From the NCBI RefSeq assembly GCF_008195825.1, contig NZ_CP043329.1, positions 3,100,001 through 3,164,000 of the forward strand: 64,000 bases of DNA, written 5' to 3'. The notes beneath the pieces were generated by a model. It did no database searches, was not told the origin of the DNA, and saw nothing but the letters and a program-made list of their open reading frames with translations. The number at the start of each line of letters is the position of its first letter. Position 1 is the stretch's first letter. Made by a program: the position numbers and the translations under genes. The DNA is from Pedobacter aquae (GTDB taxonomy: Bacteria > Bacteroidota > Bacteroidia > Sphingobacteriales > Sphingobacteriaceae). Shown one piece after another: positions 55,331 through 63,888 of this stretch.

Positions 55331-55362
55331 TGTAACCTCTTTAAAAACGATGTAGTCTTAGC
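55331..55362 (+). promoter_or_regulatory. Putative ECF promoter of the divergent DUF6249 gene
   Basis: TGTAACCT (55331-55338), 16 bases, GTCTTAGC (55355-55362), then the gene starts at 55413. The eight-base boxes match the sigma operon promoter exactly and the spacer length is the same, while the spacers differ, which is what shared recognition would leave. Confidence 0.75.
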
Positions 55363-55412
55363 TTCCAAACAATAAGATTTAACAAAATTATTAAAACATT
55401 AAATACAAGATT

Positions 55413-55778
55413 ATGAACAATGCAGACATCTTAATTCCGCTTACCATATTTATAGGAAGCTTTGCGGTAATTTTTGGTTGGAGATACTTAACCAATAAAG
55501 AAAGAATGGCTTTGATAGAAAGAGGGTTAAACCCGATACCAGAAAAGCCAGAATCAAAATCTAACTATTATTTAAAGCTAGCTTTATTGTTAATGGGTGC
55601 TGGTTTAGGTTTATTCTTAGCTTTTGTTTTAGATAGAACTGTTTTTGTTAACAACGTTAACGAGTGGGGAAATACTGAAAATGAGGCTGTTTACTTCTCT
55701 TTAATTACACTTTTTGGTGGTTTGGGTTTGTTTATTTCTTATATGATAGATAAAGAAGAGAAGCAACAAAAATTATAA
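55413..55778 (+). CDS. DUF6249-like membrane protein
   Basis: 121 residues with three membrane helices (about 5-22, 53-72, 93-112). The soluble loop NKERMALIERGLNPIPEKPE after the first helix is the family hallmark. Function unknown; divergent from and co-regulated with the ECF sigma factor by matching promoters, so it may be part of the same envelope response. Confidence 0.78.
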   Translation: MNNADILIPLTIFIGSFAVIFGWRYLTNKERMALIERGLNPIPEKPESKSNYYLKLALLLMGAGLGLFLAFVLDRTVFVNNVNEWGNTENEAVYFSLITLFGGLGLFISYMIDKEEKQQKL

Positions 55779-55779
55779 G

Positions 55780-56208
55780 CTATTTAACAGCAGCAGGAAC
55801 TACAGCTACTGTTAACCTGCTGATGCAGCTCATTTTGCCTCTTTCATCGTAAATTTTTATATCCCAAATATGTGTTTTTGCGCCAATATGTATTGGCGTA
55901 CAAACACCTTTTACATAACCCGATTTAACAGGACGTAAATGGTTGGCATTTACTTCTAAACCCACACCCATTTTCTCATCGGGATTTAAAACCAGGTTGC
56001 TAGCTACGCTTCCTAATGTTTCTGCAAGCACTACAGAAGCGCCTCCATGTAAAATACCTACCGGTTGGCGGGTACGTTCATCAACCGGCATGGTAGCTTC
56101 TAAAAAGTTATCGCCAATATGGGTAAAACTAATCCCTAGCAAAGCCCCAATATGATTTTTTGGCCTGCTGTTTAATTCTTCTGGAGTATAACTTTTAAAC
56201 CAAATCAT
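55780..56208 (-). CDS. PaaI-type hotdog thioesterase
   Basis: 142 residues with the hotdog-fold active-site block QPVGILHGGASVVLAETLGS and LGISFTHIGDNFLEATMP upstream, as in 1,4-dihydroxy-2-naphthoyl-CoA/PaaI thioesterases. The acyl-CoA substrate is not predictable. Its start overlaps the DinB gene stop by four bases, third in an operon after the kinase. Confidence 0.87.
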   Translation of the reverse strand: MIWFKSYTPEELNSRPKNHIGALLGISFTHIGDNFLEATMPVDERTRQPVGILHGGASVVLAETLGSVASNLVLNPDEKMGVGLEVNANHLRPVKSGYVKGVCTPIHIGAKTHIWDIKIYDERGKMSCISRLTVAVVPAAVK

Positions 56209-56717
56209 TTCAAATACTTTTCTTTTAATACCCTAAAATGATGCTCTATATGGCCTGCCATAATAAATAATAAAGCACCAACACTTACTTCTCTTTCGCT
56301 TGCTACACCTTTTTTCTTATAATCTTCTTCTGTTAATGATTTAAAAAAATAGAGGTTAGCCTGTCTCATGATTAATAACTCATCAACCAAATCATTAAAA
56401 GAACGTTTGCTTACATCTATATTTTGCATGTAAAAATCCTGATCAAAACCTGGCAGAGGTGTAAAATCATTTCTTGAGAAACGCATGGCCCGGTAAGCCA
56501 TCACCCTTTCTGTATCTATTAAATGGGCAACAACTTCTTTAATGGTCCATTTACCATCAGCGTAAGCGTAATCATGTTTTTCTGCAGGTATTTCTGCCAA
56601 AAAATCATCAACCTCATTTAATTGGTTTTTTAACTTTCTAAGGATGTTTTGGCCAGATACCAATTTGATGTATCCTTCGTAATATGGAGCGTATTCGTTA
56701 CTAAATGGTTGGTACAT
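56205..56717 (-). CDS. DinB family protein
   Basis: 170-residue four-helix-bundle protein of the DinB/YfiT type. Metal-binding histidines would be in KEVVAHLIDTERV and MAGHIEHHFRVLKEKYL. Members act as metal-dependent thiol transferases or have no known role. It overlaps the histidine kinase gene by 17 bases and the thioesterase gene by four. Confidence 0.83.
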   Translation of the reverse strand: MYQPFSNEYAPYYEGYIKLVSGQNILRKLKNQLNEVDDFLAEIPAEKHDYAYADGKWTIKEVVAHLIDTERVMAYRAMRFSRNDFTPLPGFDQDFYMQNIDVSKRSFNDLVDELLIMRQANLYFFKSLTEEDYKKKGVASEREVSVGALLFIMAGHIEHHFRVLKEKYLK

Positions 56718-57897
56718 AATTTATGCTGCTTTTAAGTATAATTCTAAATGTGGTGCCCTTACCCAGTTCAGACTCTTTTACAAAAACCTGCCCGCCGTGG
56801 TAGTTTTCTATCATTCTTTTAGTTAATGATAAGCCCAAACCCCAGCCTCTCTTTCTGGTAGTAAAGCCTGGTTGAAAAACGGTGTCAAATTTAGAGCGTG
56901 GGATACCTTTACCTGTATCTGTGATGTCTATAATAATTTGTTCTTTAACAATATTTTCTTGGATATTGATGCTGATGATACCTTTCCCATCAATAGCGTT
57001 TACTGCATTTTTAAGGATGTTTTCAATCACCCAATCAAACAAAGGGACGTTAATAAGGGCTTCTAGCTGCTCGTCTCCGTTAACCTCAAAAGTAATTTTA
57101 TCTGATACCCTAACCCTAAAATAATCAACAAAATCTTTAACAACATCATAAACAGAATGACTGCTTAAGATAGGCTTAGAACCGATTTTAGAAAATCTAT
57201 CGGCCACAACCTCTAGTCTTCTAACATCATTTTCCATTTCTAGTATCAAAGAATCATCGGCTTTAAACCTTTCTTTTAAAAGCTCTACCCATGCCATTAA
57301 AGAGGATATGGGTGTGCCCAGTTGATGCGCTGTTTCTTTAGCTAAACCAACCCAAACTTGGTTTTGTTCTGATTTTCTTGCCGAATTAAAAGCAAAGTAT
57401 GCCAGCATCAGAAAAACAGCTATTAAACTGAGTTGGATGTAAGGGAAAACCTTAAGTTGATTGAGCAAATCGCTATCCTTATAGTAAATAAGATTCTTTT
57501 TTCCATAAAACTCTACCGGGATGGGATTGTGCTGGTTTTTCATTTCCCGTAGCTCTTTTAAAAAATACTTTGGGTCGTATTTTTTATTGCTTTCAATTTC
57601 AAAATATGTTTTAGCCGTGTCTAAACCTTGGTAGGTAATGATAGAGTCTTTTTCACTGGTAACAATTGCGGGTACAGGTAAGCTATCCCTTATGGTGAAA
57701 AGGAAATTCATCATCTCATCGTTATCTGTTTCAAACATTCGCTTAAGACTTTGCGCCCAAAGCTCGGCCCGGGTACGTTCTGATTTTGCAATGTTTTGCA
57801 CCAAAAAATCAGTATACCAAAGTGATGAAACAGCAATAACTATTGCGAAAAAAAGTAGGAGATATTTCCAGCGACGTTTTCTTTCGTAAGGATTCAT
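56701..57897 (-). CDS. Membrane sensor histidine kinase
   Basis: 398 residues. Two membrane helices (about 9-30 and 148-166) enclose an extracytoplasmic sensor part of about 115 residues. The H-box KETAHQLGTPISSLMAWVE and ATPase motifs (NILKNAVNAI, DITDTGKGIP, GWGLGLSLTKRMI) follow. No response regulator is adjacent. First gene of the kinase, DinB, thioesterase operon. Confidence 0.9.
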   Translation of the reverse strand: MNPYERKRRWKYLLLFFAIVIAVSSLWYTDFLVQNIAKSERTRAELWAQSLKRMFETDNDEMMNFLFTIRDSLPVPAIVTSEKDSIITYQGLDTAKTYFEIESNKKYDPKYFLKELREMKNQHNPIPVEFYGKKNLIYYKDSDLLNQLKVFPYIQLSLIAVFLMLAYFAFNSARKSEQNQVWVGLAKETAHQLGTPISSLMAWVELLKERFKADDSLILEMENDVRRLEVVADRFSKIGSKPILSSHSVYDVVKDFVDYFRVRVSDKITFEVNGDEQLEALINVPLFDWVIENILKNAVNAIDGKGIISINIQENIVKEQIIIDITDTGKGIPRSKFDTVFQPGFTTRKRGWGLGLSLTKRMIENYHGGQVFVKESELGKGTTFRIILKSSINYVPTI

Positions 57898-57963
57898 ATT
57901 TATACCAAATTACAAAAACGCCTTAAAATTGGTTCTCTTATTTATCAAAAAGATTTGTTATGG

Positions 57964-57989
57964 AAAAAAGCGCCTCAAGAGCGCTTTTT
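57964..57989 (-). terminator. Terminator overlapping the end of the 76-residue membrane protein gene
   Basis: On the minus strand AAAAGCGC (57988-57981) and GCGCTTTT (57973-57966) pair; the stop codon (57977-57975) lies inside the hairpin, so the last codons are part of the terminator. Confidence 0.8.
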
Positions 57990-58205
57990 AGGATTTTTAT
58001 TTTTAAGCTTTTCTTCTGCCTTAAGTTTCATTTCTTCTCGTACCTGCTTCATCAACTTAATTTTATAATATAAGCTTAAGCCAAATGCCGCTAATAAAAG
58101 TAAGGGTAAGAAATAATTACCAGCCTTAAAAGCCATTACAGCTCCTATGGCAGAGCATATAATGATTAAGTTTAAAATAACGTTAAATAATACCTTTTTA
58201 AACAT
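57975..58205 (-). CDS. Small membrane protein, function unknown
   Basis: 76 residues with two hydrophobic segments (NVILNLIIICSAIGAVMAF and YFLPLLLLAAFGLSLYYKI) and a very basic tail (KLKAEEKLKNKNPKKRS). No recognised family. It starts 2 bases after the rhodanese gene, so the two are co-transcribed, and its end forms part of the terminator hairpin. Confidence 0.7.
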   Translation of the reverse strand: MFKKVLFNVILNLIIICSAIGAVMAFKAGNYFLPLLLLAAFGLSLYYKIKLMKQVREEMKLKAEEKLKNKNPKKRS

Positions 58206-58207
58206 GA

Positions 58208-58522
58208 TTAATATACTTTCATGCCAGGTTCAATTTCTGCAGCCCAAGCTAAAATACCGCCTTTTAAATTATAAAGGTTGGCATAACCTAGGTTTTGCAA
58301 TTGGTTTAAAGCAGCAGCACTTCTGGCGCCACTACGGCATTGAATAACTACAGGAATATCTTTTGATATTTTATCGGCCTCTAATAAAACGCTAGCTAGC
58401 GGAATATTTTCTCCCTCTATATTAGACATTTCATATTCAAAAGGCTCACGAACATCAATTAATTGAAATTCCTTGCCTTCATCTCTCCATTTTTTTAGCT
58501 CTGCTACTGTTATCTCGTTCAT
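58208..58522 (-). CDS. Rhodanese-like protein
   Basis: 104 residues from ATG at 58522 (a longer frame from 58546 adds eight residues). Single rhodanese domain with the active-site loop IQCRSGARS, Cys followed by the persulfide-binding turn, and LIDVREPFEY. Probably handles sulfane sulfur in the cytoplasm. First gene of a two-gene operon. Confidence 0.9.
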   Translation of the reverse strand: MNEITVAELKKWRDEGKEFQLIDVREPFEYEMSNIEGENIPLASVLLEADKISKDIPVVIQCRSGARSAAALNQLQNLGYANLYNLKGGILAWAAEIEPGMKVY

Positions 58523-58716
58523 AATAAAATACTTTATGCTTATCAAAAATAGTAAAAATAGCAGGTTTTAAAACTTAATAATTAAAGTTTACCTTTTATC
58601 AACTATATGCTGTAACATGCTTATACCTAAACATGTCTTATAAGCGTTTATAGCTTGTTTATTTTGAGCATAAATTTTGCTGTAATAGAAAAACATTTTT
58701 TATTGATCATGATAAG

Positions 58717-59829
58717 ATGAAAAAAATAACCGATTTCTTTTGGTTTTGCTCTGGCGCACACATAGAAACACTTAAAAAATATCCTACAGAACATAATAAA
58801 TATGTTGGTATCGGTGCAACCATATTCTTTACTGCCTTATTTGCTTCTTTATCTGGCGGTTACGCTATGTATTTTGTTTTTTCTGGGAGTAGTGCCGCTG
58901 TTTTATTTGCGATGTTATTTGGTGTTATTTGGGGCTTAGCCATTTTTAATATGGACCGCTACATTGTTGCTAGTATTAAGAAAACAGGTGGCTCTAACCA
59001 ACAAATTTATCAAGCTTTACCTAGGATATTATTAGCCATCATGATTGGTATAGTGATATCAAGACCTTTAGAGCTGAAAATTTTTGATAAAGAAATTAGG
59101 CAAAAGCTTAAAACCAGCTATTTAAACGGACAGCGTTCTAAAATTGATACTTTAAACAGAGCCTTCTCGGATAAATATAGTATTGAGCTTGCGAAGTTTG
59201 AGGAATTAAAATCAGAGAAAGATTCTTTAGAGAAAGATATCAACCGCTCCAGATATATTTTAAATCAAGAAGTTTTTGGCGATAAAACCAACCAAACCAG
59301 TGGTGTAACGGGCTTTGGCACTTATGCCAAGCAAAAAGAAGCTATTATAAACCAAAAAGAAGCCCGCTTAATACAAGTAAGAAATGATATACAGCGTATA
59401 GACGATATCATTAACCGGCGTAAAGAAATGGAGGGCTTAAATAGCACTTTACTTTTTAACGAAAAACAACTGGATAGTTTAGCTAATGTTGCTGGCTTTG
59501 CCGATAGGAATTATGCGCTTGGGCAGCTTTCTTTTAACCCTGATGGTAGCAGAGATGTAGATACTTATTTGGCAATATCTTTTATATCTTTCCTGTTTGT
59601 GCTTTTAGAATGTTTACCAGTTTTTGTGAAATTGATGTCTGATAAAGGCCCTTATGATGTTGCCCTACAAAACATAGAAAGCGTAGCTATTCACAACAGC
59701 GAAAAGGAAAAAGACCACAAAATTGTAGTTACCGATAATACCTTGGACACTTTAAACAATGCCGAAATAGACAAAAAGAAAATCTTGATAGAACGAAGGG
59801 TGAAAAAGGATTTAGAAGATTTTAGCTAA
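58717..59829 (+). CDS. DUF4407 membrane protein
   Basis: 370 residues. Two or three N-terminal helices (GATIFFTALFASLSGGYAMYF, AVLFAMLFGVIWGLAIF and LPRILLAIMIGIVIS), the MDRYIVASIKKTG motif, then a long charged coiled-coil (residues about 150-275) and one more helix (FISFLFVLLECLPVFVKLM). This is the DUF4407 layout. Function unknown; size suggests a structural or channel-gating role, but that is a guess. Confidence 0.85.
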   Translation: MKKITDFFWFCSGAHIETLKKYPTEHNKYVGIGATIFFTALFASLSGGYAMYFVFSGSSAAVLFAMLFGVIWGLAIFNMDRYIVASIKKTGGSNQQIYQALPRILLAIMIGIVISRPLELKIFDKEIRQKLKTSYLNGQRSKIDTLNRAFSDKYSIELAKFEELKSEKDSLEKDINRSRYILNQEVFGDKTNQTSGVTGFGTYAKQKEAIINQKEARLIQVRNDIQRIDDIINRRKEMEGLNSTLLFNEKQLDSLANVAGFADRNYALGQLSFNPDGSRDVDTYLAISFISFLFVLLECLPVFVKLMSDKGPYDVALQNIESVAIHNSEKEKDHKIVVTDNTLDTLNNAEIDKKKILIERRVKKDLEDFS

Positions 59830-59853
59830 AAGAAAAAGGAGAACCGCTTATAG

Positions 59854-59880
59854 GGTGCCCCCAAAAAGTTAGACACTTTC
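59854..59880. mobile_element. Solo insertion-sequence end (remnant)
   Basis: The minus-strand reading AAAGTGTCTAACTTTTTGG followed by GGGCACC resembles the terminal inverted repeat of Bacteroidota IS3-type elements (TGTCTAACTTTTTGGGG). No transposase or opposite end is in the window, so this is probably a leftover end between DUF4407 and the ffh terminator. Confidence 0.5.
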
Positions 59881-59901
59881 TCTTCTTGAAAAAGATTAAA
59901 C

Positions 59902-59936
59902 AAAAAAGAGAGACCATTTTAAAAACAGTCTCTCTT
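59902..59936 (-). terminator. Terminator after ffh
   Basis: On the minus strand AAGAGAGAC (59936-59928) and GTCTCTCTT (59914-59906) form a perfect hairpin followed by TTTTTTG. It lies 23 bases after the ffh stop. Confidence 0.9.
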
Positions 59937-59958
59937 CATTTATAACATCAGCAGATAA

Positions 59959-61305
59959 TTACCTACCCATACCACCAGGCATATTCTTCATCATTTTCTG
60001 CATTTTAGACATGGCCGATGGGTCTGAGAATTGCTTCATCACTTTACGCATATCCTCAAACTGCTTAATTAATTTATTTACTTCTGTAATATCGTTGCCA
60101 GAACCTTTAGCAATTCTTATTCTTCTGCTTTGGTTAATAGTATCCGGATTTTCACGCTCGTAAGGTGTCATAGAAGTAATGATAGATTCTATACCTTTAA
60201 AGGCATTATCATCTATATCAACATTCTTCATCATTTTACCAACGCCGGGTATCATGCCCATCAAATCTTTAATGTTACCCATTTTTTTGATTTGCTGTAT
60301 TTGACCTAAAAAATCATTAAAATCAAATTTATTTTTCCTGATTTTCTTTTGAAGCGCTGCTGCTTCTTTCTCGTCAAACTGTTGTTGTGCTCTTTCTACT
60401 AAAGATACCACATCACCCATTCCTAAGATACGAGACGCCATCCTCTCTGGATAGAAAACATCTAGCGCATCCATTTTCTCGCCTGTACCTACAAATTTAA
60501 TAGGTTTGTTTACTACAGATTTGATAGAAAGGGCTGCTCCACCACGAGTGTCACCATCTAATTTGGTTAAAACAACTCCGGTAAAATCTAAACGATCATT
60601 AAATACCTTAGCCGTGTTTACCGCATCTTGCCCGGTCATGGCATCCACTACAAATAGTATTTCTTGTGGGTTGGTTGCTCTTTTAACTTCAGCAATTTCA
60701 TCCATCAAGGCATCATCTAAAGTTAAACGACCAGCAGTATCTATGATGATAACGTTATTGCCGTTTTTCTTACCATGTGCAATACCTTCTAAGGCAATAG
60801 CAACTGGGTCTTTAGATTCACGATTGGTATAAACCTCGGCATTTACTTGCCCAGCTAAAACCTCTAATTGGTCTATAGCGGCTGGTCTGTAAACATCACC
60901 GGCAACCAATAATGGTTTTTTATTTTTTTGAGTTTTAAGGAAATTTGCAAGCTTTCCGGTAAAAGTAGTTTTACCAGCACCGTTCAGTCCGGCAATTAAA
61001 ATTATGGTTGGATTAGCTTTTAAATCAAGCTCTGTAACCTGACCGCCCATAAGGTTAGTCAGCTCATCATTCATGATTTTGGTTAGTAACTGGCCAGGTG
61101 AAATAGCTGTTAAAACGTTTTGCCCTAAAGCTTTTTGCTTAACCTCGTCAGTAAATGATTTTGCAGTTTTATAGTTAACATCGGCATCTAAAAGAGCTTT
61201 TCTTATCTCTTTCATGGTTTCTGCCACGTTAATTTCGGTAATGCTTCCTTGTCCTTTTAAGACTTTAAAAGCGCCTTCAAGCTTCTCCTGTAGATTGTCA
61301 AACAT
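59959..61305 (-). CDS. ffh: Signal recognition particle protein
   Basis: GTPase that brings nascent membrane and secreted proteins to FtsY and the translocon. The 448 residues have the N domain, G motifs (GLNGAGKTTFTGKLA, DTAGRLTLD, TKLDGDTRGGAALS) and the methionine-rich M domain (MKKFSDPSAMSKMQKMMKNMP-like end, with GMIPGVGKM). The SRP RNA gene is not seen in this window. Confidence 0.96.
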   Translation of the reverse strand: MFDNLQEKLEGAFKVLKGQGSITEINVAETMKEIRKALLDADVNYKTAKSFTDEVKQKALGQNVLTAISPGQLLTKIMNDELTNLMGGQVTELDLKANPTIILIAGLNGAGKTTFTGKLANFLKTQKNKKPLLVAGDVYRPAAIDQLEVLAGQVNAEVYTNRESKDPVAIALEGIAHGKKNGNNVIIIDTAGRLTLDDALMDEIAEVKRATNPQEILFVVDAMTGQDAVNTAKVFNDRLDFTGVVLTKLDGDTRGGAALSIKSVVNKPIKFVGTGEKMDALDVFYPERMASRILGMGDVVSLVERAQQQFDEKEAAALQKKIRKNKFDFNDFLGQIQQIKKMGNIKDLMGMIPGVGKMMKNVDIDDNAFKGIESIITSMTPYERENPDTINQSRRIRIAKGSGNDITEVNKLIKQFEDMRKVMKQFSDPSAMSKMQKMMKNMPGGMGR

Positions 61306-61727
61306 TTGCTAACCTTTTTTATTTTTTGGATTACAAAGTTATCATTTTGAGGATAAAAAGCACTTTCATTTTATATCTTTTATAATACTTTGCTTTGAAA
61401 AAATTTTTTTAAAAATTACTGTAACAAAGCCAGCCTAAGTTTCGTCTTATAATTAGTAAAATAAACCGTTCTGTAAATCGTTATGACAATTATAAACTTG
61501 ATATAAATAAATGTTAAAGTTTGTTAAAAAGATTGTAAAGAAGTTTTTACAAATGGCTTTTTTTAGTACTTTTACCTTAAATTCAAGGTGTTAAAGAGAT
61601 ATTCTAATATCATGATATAAACCTGATTTACAGGTTAAAAGATCTTTATTTCGTTCCTGCAATTTAGAAATAGAGTTAGTTAGTTAGTGTTATGCAGAAT
61701 TAATGCCCCGGAACGTGGGGCATTTTT
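61306..61727. other. Gene-free region between ffh and the DUF3078 gene
   Basis: About 420 bases, both flanking genes on the minus strand. A+T-rich to about 61590, with no open frame of note. The right part carries a possible plus-strand small RNA ending in a strong terminator (61702-61729). Confidence 0.6.
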
Positions 61728-61729
61728 TT
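61580..61729 (+). ncRNA. Possible plus-strand small RNA with terminator
   Basis: A strong terminator, AATGCCCC (61702-61709) with GGGGCATT (61717-61724) then seven T residues, points to plus-strand transcription although both flanking genes are on the minus strand. Upstream, TACTTTTA (61567 region) is near the TAnnTTTG promoter box. A GTTAGTTAGTTAGT run lies ahead of the hairpin. The start is a guess; the hairpin could also serve the minus-strand gene, but its T-run there is poor. Confidence 0.35.
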
Positions 61730-62732
61730 ATGGTGTAAATTTATATACTAAACCCAATGCTAAAGACTGGCTAGATTGTATCTGACCACTAAAATCATCA
61801 TCATACAAAGCTGTACCAGCAACGGTAACATTAACTAAACGATTAACCTTTGCAGTTAAGGTCACATCCAGCCTTTGGTCTATATTATTTAAACGCTCGT
61901 AATTGGCAAATAATAAGTACCTCGATTTTAAATTGATATTGGTAGCTATATCCTTATCGAAATTTACAACCGCCTGAAAAGCAAGCTCATTTCTAAAGTT
62001 TTTGCCAATAGGAACACCAAAATTTCTTGGATTATTTCTATACAAAGTAGTATCTAACATAAAAGTTTGACGGGCAGTACCTGTGCCTAAACGTACACTG
62101 AAAAATTTCTCTGGCTTATACTCAAAACCAAAAGACTCTGTTAAATAACCGGGCGACATAAATCTGGAGATAGGGCGTCTGGTTTCTTCTCCGGTTGCTT
62201 TATCTTTAGAATAGGTATATCCAAGGTCAAACTGAGATTCAAAACTTATAGAACCAAAGAAATTCCAGTTTTCTGATAATCTAAACGCTGCTTTATTATC
62301 CCAAAAAATACGGTCGTTGGTTTTACGCTCCATTTGGTCTTTATTTTTGAGCTTACCATATTGTAAAATAACTTCAGAAATAAAGTTTTTACCATCTTTA
62401 TTATACTCAGCTTTATAATTTAACAAAGTACTTAAAGAAATAGAGTTTACCCCACCACTACTCCAATTATCACTAAAAGCAGCTTGGTTTAAATTAAGAC
62501 CAAAAGAGCCTGTTGTTTTCCAATAATTAACCTTTCTTTTAATTAGATAAAAAGGTAAATCTTGTTTTTTGATGTAAAAGAAAGGCAATCTGCTGGTTAA
62601 TATATTTTTTTTGGGATATATAGGAGATATTTTAATGGTATCTGTTTCAAAATCAAGTAATTGTGCTTTGGTTTTTGTGCTTAATGAAATAATAGCTAGT
62701 AAGGAAATGATGCCAATTTTGATAAACTTCAT
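61728..62732 (-). CDS. DUF3078 domain protein, probable outer membrane barrel
   Basis: 334 residues with a signal peptide (MKFIKIGIISLLAIISLS). The motif WKTTGSFGLNLNQAAFSDNW near residue 70 is the DUF3078 hallmark, followed by alternating beta-strand sequence ending in an aromatic-rich strand (LALGLVYKFTP), as in outer-membrane beta-barrels. Function unknown. The stop codon lies inside the T-run of the plus-strand terminator. Confidence 0.85.
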   Translation of the reverse strand: MKFIKIGIISLLAIISLSTKTKAQLLDFETDTIKISPIYPKKNILTSRLPFFYIKKQDLPFYLIKRKVNYWKTTGSFGLNLNQAAFSDNWSSGGVNSISLSTLLNYKAEYNKDGKNFISEVILQYGKLKNKDQMERKTNDRIFWDNKAAFRLSENWNFFGSISFESQFDLGYTYSKDKATGEETRRPISRFMSPGYLTESFGFEYKPEKFFSVRLGTGTARQTFMLDTTLYRNNPRNFGVPIGKNFRNELAFQAVVNFDKDIATNINLKSRYLLFANYERLNNIDQRLDVTLTAKVNRLVNVTVAGTALYDDDFSGQIQSSQSLALGLVYKFTP

Positions 62733-62799
62733 ACCACAAAGAACGTAATTTTGATATTTATATTAAGTTTTTATTGTTTTTTCTGATAGAAATTGGCTT

Positions 62800-63120
62800 T
62801 TAAGAGTACAAAAAAGCTAGGAATTTCCGCTTTTTGATATAGTCTAAATGCATATCGTACTTGTAAGCTTCTTGCTCAAAAATAATTTGTAAATAGGCTT
62901 TATGATGTTGCCTGTAATACAGCAAATTAACAAGGTAATTGATAATGTAAAACAAGTAAAAAGGTAAAATAAGCAGTTCTATCTGTTGTTTAAAATGGAT
63001 TAATTCATGATTGATAAGTTGCTGATTACTTAAGTTATGTTTTGCTTTAACCAGAATGAAAGGGTATAAAGCCATAGCATTTACATGAAGCCAAGGGCAA
63101 TGTATAGTTTTATGCCACAT
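62800..63120 (-). CDS. Small gluzincin-like membrane protein (HELIH)
   Basis: 106 residues. It has the zinc-protease motif HELIH (about 38-42), a hydrophobic helix (LLILPFYLFYIINYLVNLLYY) and a downstream FEQEAYKYD that could give the third ligand, as in M56/M48-like gluzincins. It is far smaller than known M56 proteases. It starts 2 bases after the carboxypeptidase-D-like gene. Activity is not shown. Confidence 0.65.
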   Translation of the reverse strand: MWHKTIHCPWLHVNAMALYPFILVKAKHNLSNQQLINHELIHFKQQIELLILPFYLFYIINYLVNLLYYRQHHKAYLQIIFEQEAYKYDMHLDYIKKRKFLAFLYS

Positions 63121-63122
63121 TC

Positions 63123-63884
63123 TTATTCTATTTTGATAGGTTCTAGGTAAGATAAGTCTTCTAGGTAAGGATATTTTAGAAAGCGGATATAAGCTATTTT
63201 GATGTAAGAAATCAAATCATATTCTGATGCTCCTAAAACAAAAAAGTAAGAAGGTCTGTAATTAAGCATAAAAACCTCTAATTTTCCTCCTCTTAAACCT
63301 GTTGTTTTAGTAACTAGGGCTTTTGTGAAACGTTCATCAATAAAATTATTGACATAATCTCGTTCCATAATTTCCTGTAATTTTCTAGCGTTTTTACCCT
63401 CTCTGGAGAAAGCACTCCATAAAGCATCAACACTTAAGCCTACGCCGCCATTATTGCCAAAGGCTAATAAATCTTTATTGTTTCCAATTCTATTGAGGGT
63501 ACTAAACTGTTTTCGCAATTCCTCATAGCGTTTTCTTGCACTTAAAACCGAGTCTTGTACCAAAACTTCTGCTAGGGGAATGGCTAATCTTTTAAGGTTA
63601 AAAATAAGCGTTGGCCGTGATGGGTTGAATATTAAAGTGTCTGGTTTATAGCCAAATAACGATGCTGTTATTTTATCGCCGGTGGATACACTCAACTTAA
63701 ACTCGCCTTTAGTAGTGTTAAAAATAGAAGTGCCAGTTGTTCTGTTGCTAATTTTTACTCGGGTAAGTCTAAATTTAGTATCGCTATCAAACACAATACC
63801 TTCTGCTTCAATAGATTGTGCTAAAGAGCCTTTTACAAATAGCATAAAGCTAAAAATGAAGAAAAAACTTACTCTTAGTCTCAA
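63123..63884 (-). CDS. Exported protein with carboxypeptidase-D-like regulatory domain
   Basis: 253 residues with a signal peptide (FFFIFSFMLFVKGSLAQ) and a CarboxypepD-reg-like beta-sandwich (EAEGIVFDSDTKFRLTRVKI, GEFKLSVSTGDKITASLFGY). The rest has no recognised domain. Start appears to be TTG at 63884; the next in-frame ATG (63845) lies inside the signal peptide. It follows the LysM gene by 4 bases. Confidence 0.75.
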   Translation of the reverse strand: MRLRVSFFFIFSFMLFVKGSLAQSIEAEGIVFDSDTKFRLTRVKISNRTTGTSIFNTTKGEFKLSVSTGDKITASLFGYKPDTLIFNPSRPTLIFNLKRLAIPLAEVLVQDSVLSARKRYEELRKQFSTLNRIGNNKDLLAFGNNGGVGLSVDALWSAFSREGKNARKLQEIMERDYVNNFIDERFTKALVTKTTGLRGGKLEVFMLNYRPSYFFVLGASEYDLISYIKIAYIRFLKYPYLEDLSYLEPIKIE

Positions 63885-63888
63885 TGTT

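Noticed and set aside
61580-61729. SRP (4.5S) RNA gene next to ffh
   Set aside because: The conserved GGAAG/AGCA-type SRP loop is not visible, so only a generic small-RNA candidate is kept.
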